DNA from: Nymphaea colorata
Taxonomy: Eukaryota; Streptophyta; Magnoliopsida; Nymphaeales; Nymphaeaceae
Length of the DNA: 64,000 bases
Direction of reading: 5' to 3'
Assembly: GCF_008831285.2 (NCBI RefSeq)
Contig: NC_045145.1
Span: 17,872,040-17,936,039 of the forward strand
The stretch's first letter is position 1; every line of letters starts with the position of its first letter. The translations under genes were made by a program, and so were the position numbers. The notes below the pieces were generated by a model. The model saw only the letters and a list, made by a program, of their open reading frames with translations. It did not search any database and was not told the DNA's origin. Below, piece by piece: positions 35,912 to 48,594 of the stretch.

Positions 35912-38900
35912 ATGGCAGAACAAGAAGCTATTACCAACATCTCTGTCACTTGGAGGGGAAATCAGTTGAATGTGGATATTCCATTAAATGCTACTATGGA
36001 AGAATTGGGATCCAAGCTGCAGAAATTAACAAACGTCATGCCAAATACTTTAAGATTGCTTATTCCTTATTCTGGCAGTAAGGGTTCCAAACTGGTATAT
36101 CCTTTCTCGGAAGAGCATTCAAAATGTAGGCTGAACGATTTTGGTACCCTTGAGGTAACCACCAGCAACTGACACACTTGAATTTCCGTAATTTAACCTG
36201 TCCATTTTTCTGTTAGCCTTTTGACATTGTCTTAATGTTACCTTCTTATTTGCTACCTCTTGCTGGATTTTTATATGCTTAATTTCTTTTGCAAAAATCT
36301 AGAAACACCTTATATTACTATAAGCTAACATGTCTTATTTGGCACAATTGATATGACTTAGTTTGCATATTTTACAAAATTTTATGTGTTTAGTCTGGAT
36401 TTACTTTTTATGTTCTTACTTTCATGTGGAGTATATGCTGAGCAGTTGAAAACTTGAAGATGTTATGCATTGCATTTGTAGCTTTCTATTTAACCTTTTT
36501 TTTCTATTTTTGGAATTTACTTGACCGGGCTGAGAGACTTTGTCACTCTCCTGGGGCAAAAAACCCCAAGGCCATTCCGCATTGAGTTTTGCAAAGGGTG
36601 GCACTATTGAGATTTGAACCAAGGACTGGCTACCTAGCAGCTGCTGGCCCGACCAGTTGTGCTGCACCTCTTGGAGCAATTGCGTTGGCTTTTCATATAA
36701 CTTTTCCTGATTGGCATTTGAAGTTTAAATTGTGTTGCTTGATCATTCACATCTCCATTGTCATAGGAACTTTTTAACACTTTATGCATTACTCCTGTTG
36801 TTGTTATATTGCATTGAAGAAACACTGTTTACCTTATGTTTAGAGATTTTGGTTGATATTGTCATCTGATATATGCAATGTGTATCATATGCCATTGCAG
36901 AGGAAGCCCGTGCGTATGATGGGAATCTTTTCTAATGAAATTGAAGAAGTTTCTGATAATGGTACCAGGCTAGATCTTCGAATAGCTGGATTTGCTGAGG
37001 AGGATAACAGACTACGACAAAGGATGGCAGAAGGCCCTCCTGTTGCCAAGCTCCCAAAAGGGACCTATATTTTCTGTGATTTTCACACACTTCAGATTCC
37101 CGGGATTGAGGTTTGATCTATTGAATGATCTCTATCACCACTTTCTGCGGTTTTTGTGTTAGGGCTGTCATACATGTAAATTGTGTACTTGTCCTAATTA
37201 TTGAAATGTGCCTTTCTGTCTTGGGAAATATTTAATTCATAACATGTGAACTGCCTAGGTACCTTTTTTTTTTTAAAAAAAACCATTCAAGTTTGTCTTC
37301 CCTATCCAGAATAAATGAAATTATAAGTTGATGTATCTAGTGTGTTTTAGCATCCATATATTGACTGATGGAGAAAAACCTGTATTTGTCTATTTGAGAC
37401 TCCTGGAACCATCTTAGACACAAATTCATTCCCAAACGATGTGGAGTCCTAGTTAATAACATACAAACTTTATGTTTATCTGAAAGGTCTCCGTACATTA
37501 GACAAGCATTCCTTGAACTCATATCTTGCTGGTTGAACATGTGTAGTGGCTGCCATGCTCTAATGTGTTGTGTCTGAGCATCTGAGATGTGCTGATGCTG
37601 CATGTTTTACGTGACCAATTTACACAGTGAGTGCTCTCTGTATGTCAAACTGTGGGATTTGTGAGTCCGTTTTGTCTTATAATTTAGACTTTTTGCTTGA
37701 TCAATATCTGGAGAGAAAGAGTCAGTAGTATTGCTAAATGTATACACTGTTTGGACATTATGACGTTCACCTTGTGTTCTACATCAGCATGGAGTAAAAG
37801 GTTTTAACATCGTTTGCACTTGCCAATTGGATTTCAGGTTGTTTTCTTCACTGGTTTCATATCATTCATGTTCTGCATGGCTTAGGACTTATGATTGGAT
37901 AACACTTTGTGTTGTTCAGTTTTGTCTGACCATTCTGGAGCATTCTTATTTTTTGTTTAAATATTTCTTCTCATCAAATGTGGTGTCTTTTGTATTCCAC
38001 CAAAACAAAAGCATATACCAGTTGATTACTGTCAATTTCCTGCTCTGGAAGGAATGCTGATTAGGCTTGAAACTTTCTTGTCAATCTGATTGAACTCTTT
38101 CTATGAGTGCTGAAACTTCTTGTTGGTGTTGAAACTTCTTGCAATGCTAACCTTAGGCATTTACTTGTACCTTTGAATCAAAACTAGCTGCTATGTTTTA
38201 TACTACTTTTTAATCATTTTGGTTAGTGAAGTAGAAATAAGTGGCTGCGATAGGTAAATGGGTATGATATTGATATCTAACTATACATTTTGTTTTGAGT
38301 TCCATTTTCTTGTTTATAGTACTTGGCAGTTGGTGATGATTTTTTTTTCAACCTCGGAACTTAATGCAACCATTACTTTTAATTCAGTCCTATTGTAGAT
38401 AACGTGGTTATACCATAAGAATGGAACTTTTATATTTTTCCTTTTGTTGCAGTTGAGTCCTCCAGCAACAGAGGCATTGAAAATAATGCACACACTTGCC
38501 AGCGATCCGGGCATTGTTGCTGTTATGAACAAGGTACCAGTTCATATTGATCATTTTGATAGTTTTTTTTTTTTTTTTTTGATTGCCCATTTCGACAATG
38601 CTTTTATACCTGTTACAGCATCACTGGCGGGTAGGGATCATGTCAGAATTGGCACCAATTGGTTATGTGGGGGTGAGTCCAAAATGCATTCTTGGGTTCA
38701 ACAAGGTGGGATATACTTAATTTTGTGACGTTCAAATATGCAGCAATCCTTTTCCTTTGATTTCATTTCACCATATTTTCTGAGATGATGAGATTCACAG
38801 AATCAAGGAGAGGAGATTTCACTGAGGCTGCGGACAGATGACCTTAAGGGCTTCAGGAAGTATGAGAGCATCAAGAAGACATTGTTGCATGAACTTGTAT

Positions 38901-41900
38901 GTGTTGCCTGTGTCTGTCTATATCTCTCTAATTTGAATATTTGCACTTCCATCTATCCATAATCTAACTTTCTGTTCTGCTTATCTTTTATTTCTTCTGG
39001 TTCCTTGTCAGGCTCACATGGTGTACTCAGAACACGATGAAAATTTCTTCGCACTAAATAAGCAGGTATATTTACTTTCCCAAACGGAGATACACTTGAG
39101 CTTGATGGACACTAACGTGCATCTTCTCTTTTTCTTTCCAGCTAAATCAAGAAGCCATTAGTTTAGACTGGACAAAATCAAGAAGCCAAACGCTGACTGG
39201 ACATAAGAACTTGGATGCCTATGGAATGGAGTTTCATCAAACAATGCCTAAAGTTTACAAGCTTGGTGGTACAGGTTTAAATAAACTGGCAGATGCACGT
39301 ACTGCCTCTGTGCAGGCGGCTTATGATCGCTTTTTAAGTGCTTCTATTCATACTTTAGAGAATCAGTTAAATGGTGGAAGCACAGCTGCTCATGTAGAAG
39401 CTGATGTCTGTGATTCAGTGAAGGAAGAACCTAACTTTCAGAAATTGATTCCTGGGATGATGCGTGATTCCAATCTGAAGGATGATGGCTTGAGGAGGCT
39501 GAATGATGATAAACAAGAACAGGAACTTGATGATTGCAGGGGAAGTTTAGTTGATCTCAAAGACGCCGAGCCAGATCCTGATGACTCTGAAACAAAAGGG
39601 GAAATAGAGGTGGTGTTCAGAAGGCCTGCTAAATGTCAAAATAGATTTTCTGAAGAACCTGATCCGGATGATCATGTGGGGAAAAACTGTTTTACAGACA
39701 AAAGTGAACCTGAAAAAGGTTCTGCATATCATAAAACAGGGAATATTATAATGCAAAATGCAGCAAATGAACCAGATCCAGATGATTTCCTAGCGACCGT
39801 CCATGTTGAGCAGGATGCTGAGCATGCTTCTCTGACAAAAGTTGCTGCTTGCGTTAGTCGCAATCGTGCACTTGATTCCTCGAATGCAAAATGCTCTGTG
39901 GAAGAAAATTGGATTGATGAGCCAGATCCAGATGATTTACCTGAGCAAGAAATATCTAATTCATCGTGCATGGAAATTGATCAACAAAACAAGTTGCAGG
40001 AAAACAAAATATCAGAGATTGATGATCATTTGACAAAGTTGAATGAAGATCCTGAAATAAAGAGAATTCAAGACCCTGTTTCTGTTTTGTGGACTCGCCT
40101 TGATGGGGCTATTGAGATTTTGCGCAGTGAAACCACGCCCACAGAGGCTGCTTCTATCCTTCAAACCCTCCTCAAGATTGTTCGGTAAGGTTACCTTGAT
40201 TGAGCTGTTATAGTCAAGATGGTTAACCCAAACTTTGCCATTTCACAACTTATTTTGAATTCAAGAAAAAAAAAAGAGTTTTGAGTTTTTTCTTCATATA
40301 TAATTGAATGTTCATACTAAAGTTTCTTGAAAGTACAGATTGTCACTTACCTGATATTGATCAGCTTAGTTCTAGAAGTGGTATCCTGATGTGCATGTCA
40401 TGATATCATATGTTCATACAACAGGGACACAAGCAGGTCACATAATTGATTTGATGGATATGCACAGGAAGTGATGAACGAATAAGTAGTAAAATCACCC
40501 ATATATTTCACATATTTTATTCTCATTTCAAGTCAGCCATACATTGTACTAAGTATTTTATCCTCATTCAGAGAAATTATTAAGGAAAAAATGAAACAAA
40601 AGTTTTAAGTAAACTTGCTCCAAATGTAGAAAACTGAGTTGGAGTACTACCTTAAATTAATGTTCCGTGAATGGTACCCCTTGTTTGAGTGTTGAAATTT
40701 AGGAATGTAGAGAACAAACATTTTAAACTGAAATTAGAAAAGCAAAAAGCTAAGTCACATGGGTGCTTCAGTAAGGTCCACGTACCTGTGTCGCCGTACC
40801 CGTACCCAAAATGGGTACTTTGATACTTGGGTACCTATAGATCCAAACTGCTTAGTTTTACTTTTGTTTTAATTTTTTCCACCTTACTTTTTATTCTATT
40901 CTTTGGATGTGAAATTCGATTGATGTTCATATTTGACTAGGGGGCTGCTCAGTTGTCCATATGTTTAAAGTTTTTCATATGTTTCTTAAACACACTGCTG
41001 CAAGAGACGTTAATATATATTTTCTATGTTATTTATTTGTTTATGTTGATGTATATTCTTTATTTTGATACATATTTTCTAAGTATTTCTTATTGTTTTT
41101 ATATATATACGGCCGTACCCCCGCACCCAAGTTTTTTGAAAATGGTCAGTACCCATACCAGCACCGGTACCCGCACCGGCACCCGTACCCGTACCTATGT
41201 GACATAGGCAAAAAGGCATATCAAACTGAAAGTAGAAAAGCAGAAAGGTACATTGTGTGAAAATAACTGAAAAAGTATGTTGAAGACCTCATGGAGAAGA
41301 CAAAGTTTTGAGACTTTTTTTCCACAACTGCTGGACAAAATAGGATGAAAATAAAACCAGAGTTTCTCTATGCTTAAGGATCTTTAATGCCTTTGTTTCT
41401 TTATTATCTTCATTGCAGAGATTTAGGAATATCTTCACTTTACTACCCAGCAACTTGTTGGAAGAGAAATCTCTTGCTTTCTCCTTCCACTAAAACTTTT
41501 ACTTCTCATAAAGATTCAGCCATTCAGGGAATGCACCTCTCTTGTCTATGCATGCCTTCAGTGGCAGCATGCCGTTGCACAAGAGTTGCCTAGTGATGCA
41601 AAGGTCACGCTCCATTGTATTTGTTTTACGACTATCTCAAGTTCAAGCTCGAGTCTTGTGGGATCTCAAAATAACTAAGCATACTTTTTTTCTTATATGC
41701 TAAAGGCTAAAGTATTCTAGTGGTTCAGGCTTGTGGAAGGTCTAAGTAAACAGTTCTAACGTTCTTGGGGTTCTATTTCATGCAGTAATGTGATTGAACA
41801 CCCTACTGAGACTAAATTCAGGCGTCTGCGGAAGGTACTTTCTTTGACATAGTTTGCGTTCATGCTCTACATAAGTTTTTGTATGCTCAAACGTCAAACT

Positions 41901-42217
41901 TCAAACCCTGCTTTGACATCATTGATTTCTTCTGGATCTCAGGGTAATCCCATCTTCCAGAAATATGTTGCTAATCATAAAGGTAACAACTAAGCAAATG
42001 CTACTGATGATTGCGGGGTTCTATCATTCTTTAAGATTCATATGCTTTTTTGTATGCTATGAATGCAGCTGCCATGGAGATCCTTGCTGCAGTCGGTTTC
42101 TGCGACGATGTCTCATATGATGGGATGGGAAGGTCAGAAGCATTTTTGGTGCTGAAAAGGAATGATTTGGGTTTACTGTGGCTTGCTAAATCCTCTTTAG
42201 AAGTTTCCATTGCTTAA
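35912..42217 (+). CDS. Ubiquitin-like / WLM / PUB metalloprotease (Wss1-type)
   Basis: Ten coding exons join with GT-AG borders: 35912-36154, 36901-37110, 38453-38533, 38619-38705, 38801-38896, 39012-39065, 39142-40184, 41786-41834, 41943-41982 and 42069-42217. They give 683 residues. Residues 1-90 form a ubiquitin-like fold (ISVTWRGNQLNVDIPLNATM). The WLM zinc-protease domain follows, with the HELAHMVYSEHDENFF active site split between exons 5 and 6. A disordered acidic region carries four EPDPDD motifs. A C-terminal PUB domain (PVSVLWTRLDGAIEIL, then FRRLRKGNPIFQKYV) spans the last four exons. Known for the family: Wss1/SPRTN-type proteases cleave DNA-protein crosslinks and work with Cdc48/p97, which PUB domains bind. 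Nuclear action is inferred. Confidence 0.9.
36493..36677 (-). mobile_element. tRNA-derived SINE in intron 1 of the WLM gene
   Basis: Read on the minus strand it has an A-box-like AGCACAACTGGTCGG (about 36649-36665). A canonical pol III B box, GGTTCAAATC (36620-36611), follows. A tRNA-unrelated body ends in an A-rich tail. Size is about 185 bp. Target-site duplications were not resolved. It is not a functional tRNA gene. Confidence 0.65.
39568..39936 (+). repeat. Four EPDPDD-coding repeats in the WLM protease
   Basis: The hexapeptide EPDPDD is encoded at 39568-39585, 39655-39672, 39769-39786 and 39919-39936. Spacers differ in length and sequence and codon use varies, so this is a maintained linear motif rather than a recent tandem duplication. 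Confidence 0.9.
40742..41215 (-). mobile_element. Non-autonomous DNA transposon, copy 2, in WLM intron 7
   Basis: The element spans 40750-41207 (458 bp) with a perfect 8-bp target-site duplication GCAAAAAG at 40742-40749 and 41208-41215. Ends are CTAAGTCACATGGGTGC and, inverted, CTATGTCACATAGGTAC. Its right 100 bp is the reverse complement of the left end of the copy at 4790-5304, including the GGTACGGGTACGGGTGCC block and an adjoining AT run. It is non-coding and lies between exons 7 and 8. Confidence 0.8.
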
Positions 42218-44851
42218 GTTCCCCATGTAGCATAAGTTGACACTAATTGTGTATTTATATATGGGAATGTGTGAATCGTGTATATAAACATGGTACTTTT
42301 GTGCATATTGGGTGCACGCGATGTGTTAATATTTCATAGTGAAATTTCGTAGACTGGTAGTTTAAGTTTTAGTACTACTACAAGGCCTGAAATATAAGAC
42401 TTGCTCTTTTCCAGTCTTTGTGCACGTCATTGGTAGACTTTTAGGTGGATTTCTAAATCAGGACGCCCGCTTCCCTTAGATGTTTTCACATGGACTGATT
42501 TCTGACAATTCTCTTTCTTCAGTTATGATCTTGGGGTTTGGGAGTTTTCCCATCTTTGTCTTGCCATCGACACTATGCAAATTTTGTGGCTCTAACAAGA
42601 TGATGGAAGCTTGGAAAATGTAAAAACGATTCCTTGTGTAAGCTCTTTGGAAAGGTTGAAACTTTATCAGCAGTGATGATGTCCTAGGGGTAAAGCCATT
42701 GACCAAATCCCTATCCGCCAAATCCCATTTATGGTTGTCGGCAGGAACATAAATGATGTGCTTTTTGTGATCCCTACTACTTGTATTGAGTGAGGTTGCA
42801 TGAGGATAATTGATTGTGAAGGTATTGGACACACTTTAAGCTGTAATGTTGAGAGGGAAAGGTCAGTGCGACTGCAATAGGTCGACAACTGCATGTTCAA
42901 AATTCGGCCATTGAAGTTGATGTTGGACGCTTACATTGACTTCAGAATTGAGAATCAGTCCTTGAACACTTGGATGGTTTATAGAATTTTGGTCAGTTAT
43001 CTGTTTGTTTGGCGCCACCTTACCAGACATTTTCTTTCCCTAAGATCAACTGAAAGACCCAGAAAAGCGTGAAGTCGAGAGAAGGGGGATGTTTCTTTTC
43101 ATTAATTTTAGTATTTAATTTTCTGTTGAAGTTCATCATAAAAGAGGAAAACATCTCGCGTGCTTCGCATGGCATCGACTAGAAAAGTGGCATTTTTAGG
43201 TTCTTTTTTTCAAGGTGAGACAAACAAGACCAATGTTAGTGGCAGTCGCTTGTTGCGGCCCGACCCCTCATTGAATAGAAAATGAATGGAAAGTTGGAAA
43301 TTCCATGTTTGAAACCATCTTCTCATGTAGCAGAAGGAAGAATATATATACTCGACTTAAATGTTTGATAAATATAGTTGAACTACCAAATGTATTTTTA
43401 TTACACTCGAATTTTCAAGTCCAAGGGGCCCTAAAGTTGGCATTATAATATATATATATAATGGGGATTGCTGTTTCCACTTTCGAAAAATCACGAGTGA
43501 GGTGATTAGAAAGATTCAACATGCCATTAATTTCTACGCAACCACAGAATAATATATCCTAACAAAGTTTGCCATGTATTTTGCAAGTGTAGCACCGAGG
43601 GCATCAGGCTGCAAACCGACGCATACCTGGTACCGGCCCAGCGTAGGCCTTAAAATTGGCCTTCTGGCTAGATTGGGCTAAATCAGTTCGATTCGATTTA
43701 ATAATTAATTTGTAATATTATTTTATTTAAATATATTTATGTAATATTTTCTATATTATGTTAAAAATATATTCTTTATTATATTCATACGAAAGCCGAC
43801 TTCTTATCGGTCGTCTGCTCGATGCCTTGACGATGCTTGTGCATGGACTTCCGAACCTAAATGTGACATTTTCCATTGTTGAACTAGGGGCTCATAAGAC
43901 GCGCGTTTGACATAAACCACTGGTTGACTTCTGACCAGCGCCACAGACAAAGGCAATGTGGATTTGACGCAGTGTTTCCTGCAGAAGACGGAGGTGCGAA
44001 GGGCTACAGCTTCAACACCTGCCACACTAATTTTGGTTGATAAATATAGTAATGCAAATGGTAAAATTAAAAGAACAGAAGCAGGTGATGATAAGCACGT
44101 TTTGTCTGGTAGCAGAAGACGAAGAGGTGTGAAACGGCTACAACTTCCACACCTTCCACACCTTCCACACTCATTTAGTTTATCAGATATGGTTGGGTCG
44201 AAGGAGAGGAGTGAGGTCAGGGTGAGATCAGCAGCACGAACGATGCAAGTGGTAGGATTAAGAAACAGAATCGAATCACGTATAAGGTTGTTGGCACCAA
44301 AGGAAGCATCCGCAGAAAGATGTATTGTTGTTGTTCTTGATATTGTGCTGTACATTCTGATATTATGCTTCTATCTTATTCTCATAATGTGAATATACAC
44401 ATCAATCGATCTATCACAACAAGTTTTCCTTCGGCTAATCAAATCCTAGGCTTGGCTCTGTCCATGGGATGATGAGATTTACGTGATCTTTTGTATTTGG
44501 TGGGAATGAATGAACGTCGTATTTTGGTGGGAATGAACAGCTACACTTCTTGTCTTCAGATTGTTGTCCTTCACTATATCAAATCAAGGCCATCTGTCTA
44601 AAGATTTTTGGTTGTGCAAATCAGGCACGGGTGGAAATTTTTTATCTATGAATTTCTATCCGCAGACATTTACCTGTAGCTATCAAACGTTACGTAAATG
44701 GTTTTCCATAATTTTTTCCACCATTCCCGTATGGCGACGGAAGGTTGGCCTTGTGGTCGGTCTTGCTTCCCTTCAAATAGAGTACTTATTGCTGCAACAT
44801 AGTCCGAGTATCCAAACATAGAACAATTCCTGAAAACTTTAACCCCACTTC
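42218..44851. other. Intergenic region before the receptor-kinase array
   Basis: It contains the WLM gene 3' UTR, an A+T-rich stretch at 43680-43800 and an imperfect tandem repeat at 43975-44175. The overlapping open frames at 43804-44392 on both strands are not convincing. No gene supported. Confidence 0.5.
43975..44175. repeat. Imperfect tandem repeat with CCTTCCACA units
   Basis: Two related segments begin GCAGAAGACG (43981 and about 44113) and run to CCACACTAATTT or CCACACTCATTT. The second contains a short CTTCCACAC array. Confidence 0.5.
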
Positions 44852-46975
44852 ATGATGGCACGCTCAAGTCTGGCCCTTGAAGGTTCGAAGTCCATTCTGG
44901 TCTTTCCTCTTCATCGTCATCATCGTCATCTTCTTCTTCTTCTTCTACTTCTTCGGATCGTTCGTCTTTCCTACTCTGCAACTTCAACCAACAGTAGTTT
45001 TGCTTTCCAAAACTTTCGCAATGCTAACCAGCTGATCCTATCTGACTCTGCAATCATCACGAAAACGGGGGCTCTGCGTTTGACTAACAGCAGTACCCAA
45101 ACCCCAAATTTGGGCTACATGGGCCACGCGTTCTACCCTGCGGCTCTTCAATTCAAAACTGCTCCGGCTGGTAATACCACCCAATCTTTCAGTACTCGTT
45201 TCGTATTTGAAATCGTTTCTCAAGGCGCAGAAAGGGGTGGCCATGGCCTTGCTTTTGTTATAGCTCCTTCCACCAACCTCTCCAATGCCAAAGGAAGCCA
45301 CTACCTTGGCCTGTTCGATGTGTCGGCCATTGGAAACTCTTCCAACCATATATTTGCAGTTGAATTCGACACAGTTCGAGAACCACTTCTGCAAGACATA
45401 GATGATAACCATGTTGGTATTGATATCAACAGCGTGATCTCCAATGCCTCGAGTACTGCATCTTACCACACCGATGACGGCAGGAACGAGACCATCATTT
45501 TAGACAGCAAAACGCTGATCCAAGCATGGATAGACTATGATGGGCAAATGAATCTCCTCAATGTGACCATAGCTCCATTACCTTCTCATCCAGAGAAGCC
45601 CAAGCGGCCGTTGATATCATATGCTGTCGATCTGTCCCCTGTTCTGAATGAATATATGTACGCAGGGTTCTCTGCCAGCACACAGAGACTCGCAAGCGAG
45701 CACTACGTCTTGGCATGGAGCTTCATGATCAACGGACAAGCACCAGAATTGGACTTATCACAACTTCCCCGGGTACCTACGACATCCACATCTATGTGGA
45801 AATCTAGGTTCTTGCCATATGCTTCCATACCATTGTTTCTGCTTGTTTGGGTCGTGGCTGGCATGTCTTGGTTAGTGTACAGGAGGAGGAAGCTAACATA
45901 TGAGAAAATAGAAGAGTGGGAGCTGGACTACCCACATCGATTGCCGTATAAGGAAGTGTACAGAGCAACAGAAGGCTTCAACGAGAAGAAGCTATTAGGT
46001 AAAGGAGGTTTTGGCAGCGTTTACAAAGGGGTGCTGCACAGAAATGGGGTGGAGGTTGCCGTCAAGAGAGTCTCGCATGGTGCAGAACAGGGGATGAAGG
46101 AATTTGTTGCAGAAGTATCAACCTTGGGAAGGTTGAGGCACAAGAACCTTGTTCAATTGCAGGGGTGGTGCAGGCGAGGCGAAGAACTACTCCTAGTCTA
46201 TGACCTCATGCCAAATGGGAGCCTTGATAGTTATCTTTTCGGGGACAAGAGGTGCCTCAGTTGGGGAGAAAGGTTCAATATTCTCAGAGGAATTGCTTCC
46301 AGTCTGCTGTATTTGCATGAAGAATGGGAGCAAATTGTTGTGCATAGAGATGTGAAAGCAAGCAACGTTCTGCTGGATGCTGCGATGAACGGGAAGCTGG
46401 GTGATTTTGGGCTTGCGAGGCTCTATGATTATGGAACCAACCCTAAAACGACGCGTATAGTTGGCACCATAGGCTACCTGGCACCTGAGCTTTCTTCCAC
46501 CTACAAGGCTACAACAATCTCCGACGTTTTCTCCTACGGTGCTCTGCTTCTCGAAGTGGCCTGTGGGAGAAGACCCGTTGGTACAGGGAGAGCTAGTGGA
46601 GAGGTTCTTCTGGTGAACTTGGTGCTTTCCCTTTGGAAGGAAGGACGAATATTGAGTGCGGTGGATAAGAGGCTTGGGATGGACTACGTAGTGGAGGAAG
46701 CAGAGCTAGTGCTGAAACTTGGTGTGCACTGTTCGCAGGCTACACCGGAGGCAAGGCCGAGCATGCGGCAAGTGGTTAAGTTTCTTAATGGAGACTTGTC
46801 TCTAGAAGCGTTGGAACTCCAAAACCAGGTTATCGAGGATGATCAAGACCTTCACCAACTTGGGCTACATTTTTCTTCCTCTAGAACCATATCATCAAAT
46901 ACAGCTTCCTCAACTGAGCCCGGAACGAGGGGAAAGCTTGATCAAGATAAATCATCGCGTGGATCAATCTGGTGA
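44852..46975 (+). CDS. L-type lectin receptor kinase, array copy 1
   Basis: Intronless, 707 residues. A signal peptide with a leucine run (residues about 12-40) leads to a legume-lectin ectodomain (about 47-305). Lectin signatures are GGHGLAFVIAPSTNL and VEFDTV...DIDDNHVGIDINS, the latter holding metal-binding residues. A transmembrane helix lies at about 319-342, followed by YRRRKL. The kinase runs from about 366 to 650: GKGGFGSVYKG, VAVKRV (catalytic Lys), HRDVKASNVLLD, DFGLARL and APELSSTYKATT, so all key catalytic residues are present and it is an RD kinase. Role by family: plasma-membrane sensing of extracellular signals in immunity or development; the ligand is unknown. ATGs at 44852 and 44855 are both possible. 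The last residues differ from copy 2 because the same DNA is read in another frame. Confidence 0.95.
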   Translation: MMARSSLALEGSKSILVFPLHRHHRHLLLLLLLLRIVRLSYSATSTNSSFAFQNFRNANQLILSDSAIITKTGALRLTNSSTQTPNLGYMGHAFYPAALQFKTAPAGNTTQSFSTRFVFEIVSQGAERGGHGLAFVIAPSTNLSNAKGSHYLGLFDVSAIGNSSNHIFAVEFDTVREPLLQDIDDNHVGIDINSVISNASSTASYHTDDGRNETIILDSKTLIQAWIDYDGQMNLLNVTIAPLPSHPEKPKRPLISYAVDLSPVLNEYMYAGFSASTQRLASEHYVLAWSFMINGQAPELDLSQLPRVPTTSTSMWKSRFLPYASIPLFLLVWVVAGMSWLVYRRRKLTYEKIEEWELDYPHRLPYKEVYRATEGFNEKKLLGKGGFGSVYKGVLHRNGVEVAVKRVSHGAEQGMKEFVAEVSTLGRLRHKNLVQLQGWCRRGEELLLVYDLMPNGSLDSYLFGDKRCLSWGERFNILRGIASSLLYLHEEWEQIVVHRDVKASNVLLDAAMNGKLGDFGLARLYDYGTNPKTTRIVGTIGYLAPELSSTYKATTISDVFSYGALLLEVACGRRPVGTGRASGEVLLVNLVLSLWKEGRILSAVDKRLGMDYVVEEAELVLKLGVHCSQATPEARPSMRQVVKFLNGDLSLEALELQNQVIEDDQDLHQLGLHFSSSRTISSNTASSTEPGTRGKLDQDKSSRGSIW

Positions 46976-47352
46976 AGTTTTCGAAGTGCCCAGATGAAAA
47001 CGCAGTTATCAAAGTAAACAAACAGCGAATTATTCTTCCTTTACTGATAGCAGAATTATCATTTCTTGTAAGAATGGGTTGATCTGATTCTTCTTTGTTA
47101 TGTTGTGCTCTGTTTTCTGTTTGTGTTGATTCGTTTTATCTTTCCATTGTATTTCGTGGAGAATTAGATAGCTTTTGTGGTCACGTGTGCTGGCCCAAAT
47201 TAAGATGCAATTGTAATTTATCTGTCAACCTTTCAGGCTAGGACAGGCAATTGGGCTGCTCAGGTTCATTCCTTTTGATTCTAATCTTCTCAAAATGCAA
47301 GGTTATTTTGAGGGACAAGAAAGCCAACAAAAATTCTAGAAGACACATGACA

Positions 47353-47452
<100 letters not shown>

Positions 47453-47809
47453 AAATGGAAATATACAAACCACAAAAACAAAAATAAAATGACCAAATAT
47501 ATAACACAATTACACAGTAAAACAACATAAGAGAGGTGGAGAGATAGTGGATAGACGGAGCGGCATAGTCATTCAACCGTAAACTGAGGACAGTGCCGTA
47601 TCCAAATAGCAAAATGGACATGCCCCTACACGAGATGAGTTACAGAACCCGACGACGAGAAGGTGCTCCTGAAGACCTGTTGTTGCGTTCTTTCCAAATA
47701 CGCCACCAATAAAAAATGAACAACAAGAGACAAGAGAGAGATAAACAATAAATGGACCCACTAGCTTTATTATTTAAGTGAAATGTCCCATTTAAAAAGG
47801 ATGAGAAGG

Positions 47810-47960
47810 TTAGCTAAAATACAAAAATAACTTTTCGTATAGACAAAGCTCAAAATGAAGAAAAAGTAAAAAGATTATAAAAAATATTTCTTTTTAACAA
47901 ATTATCAAAATGTCATTTCCTCTTTTATTACGTCGTGCGCACGCAACTGTCTCTCGACAA
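47810..47960 (+). mobile_element. Short dispersed element, copy B, with empty site in paralog
   Basis: The flanks match 53200-53260 next to kinase copy 2, but this segment of about 151 bp is missing there. The segment itself is related to 18590-18740. Together this identifies a discrete insertion. Class unknown; no coding. Confidence 0.65.
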
Positions 47961-48594
47961 AAGTACGTCATGGCATTTATGAATGTTTCACACAGCAAAA
48001 TTGGTCTACGATGCCTTTTATCATCTCATAAGCTTACAGAAGTCCCCCTTTAGTCGTTGGTTGTTGCAGAGTCAAGTTTTATTAATTTACATTCAAAGGT
48101 GTGAAATTGGAATGCAACTGCTCAATTTCTATGAGAGGGAAAGAAAAACTGCGGCTCAAACGTGAGCGCAAAATTAACGGGAAAGAAAATACGCCGAGTC
48201 ATTTTGTCGCTACAACTTTTTTCTCTATTTTTTCCTCCACCATTGCCTTATTTTTGTTTCAATTTATCTAGAAAAAAGAACACTCTATTATCAGTTCTAC
48301 CTGTTCTCTACAAAACACCTATTTTTCAGCCTAAATTGTGGTTTGAGCCGTTTCCACCATTGAAAGAAACAAACCTATTCAATATAGGTTTGCAAGAAAA
48401 GTCAGAATTTTGGACTAGTTTGGTCTTTATTTTTTTTCATTTTGAGTTATTTTGTTTTTTTAGCTTAGAGAATGTAGAAGGTAGTATAGTTGGTTGGACT
48501 AGCGGCGGCTGAAAATCTGGTCATTATTTCAACTACCATGTGTGTTGCACTTTGTACTAGTCTTTTAACTTTGTCCATCTTATGCAAAATCATG

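Noticed and set aside
43804-44392. Long overlapping frames on both strands
   Set aside because: They arise from an imperfect tandem repeat. Neither strand shows a domain, and the two frames mirror each other.
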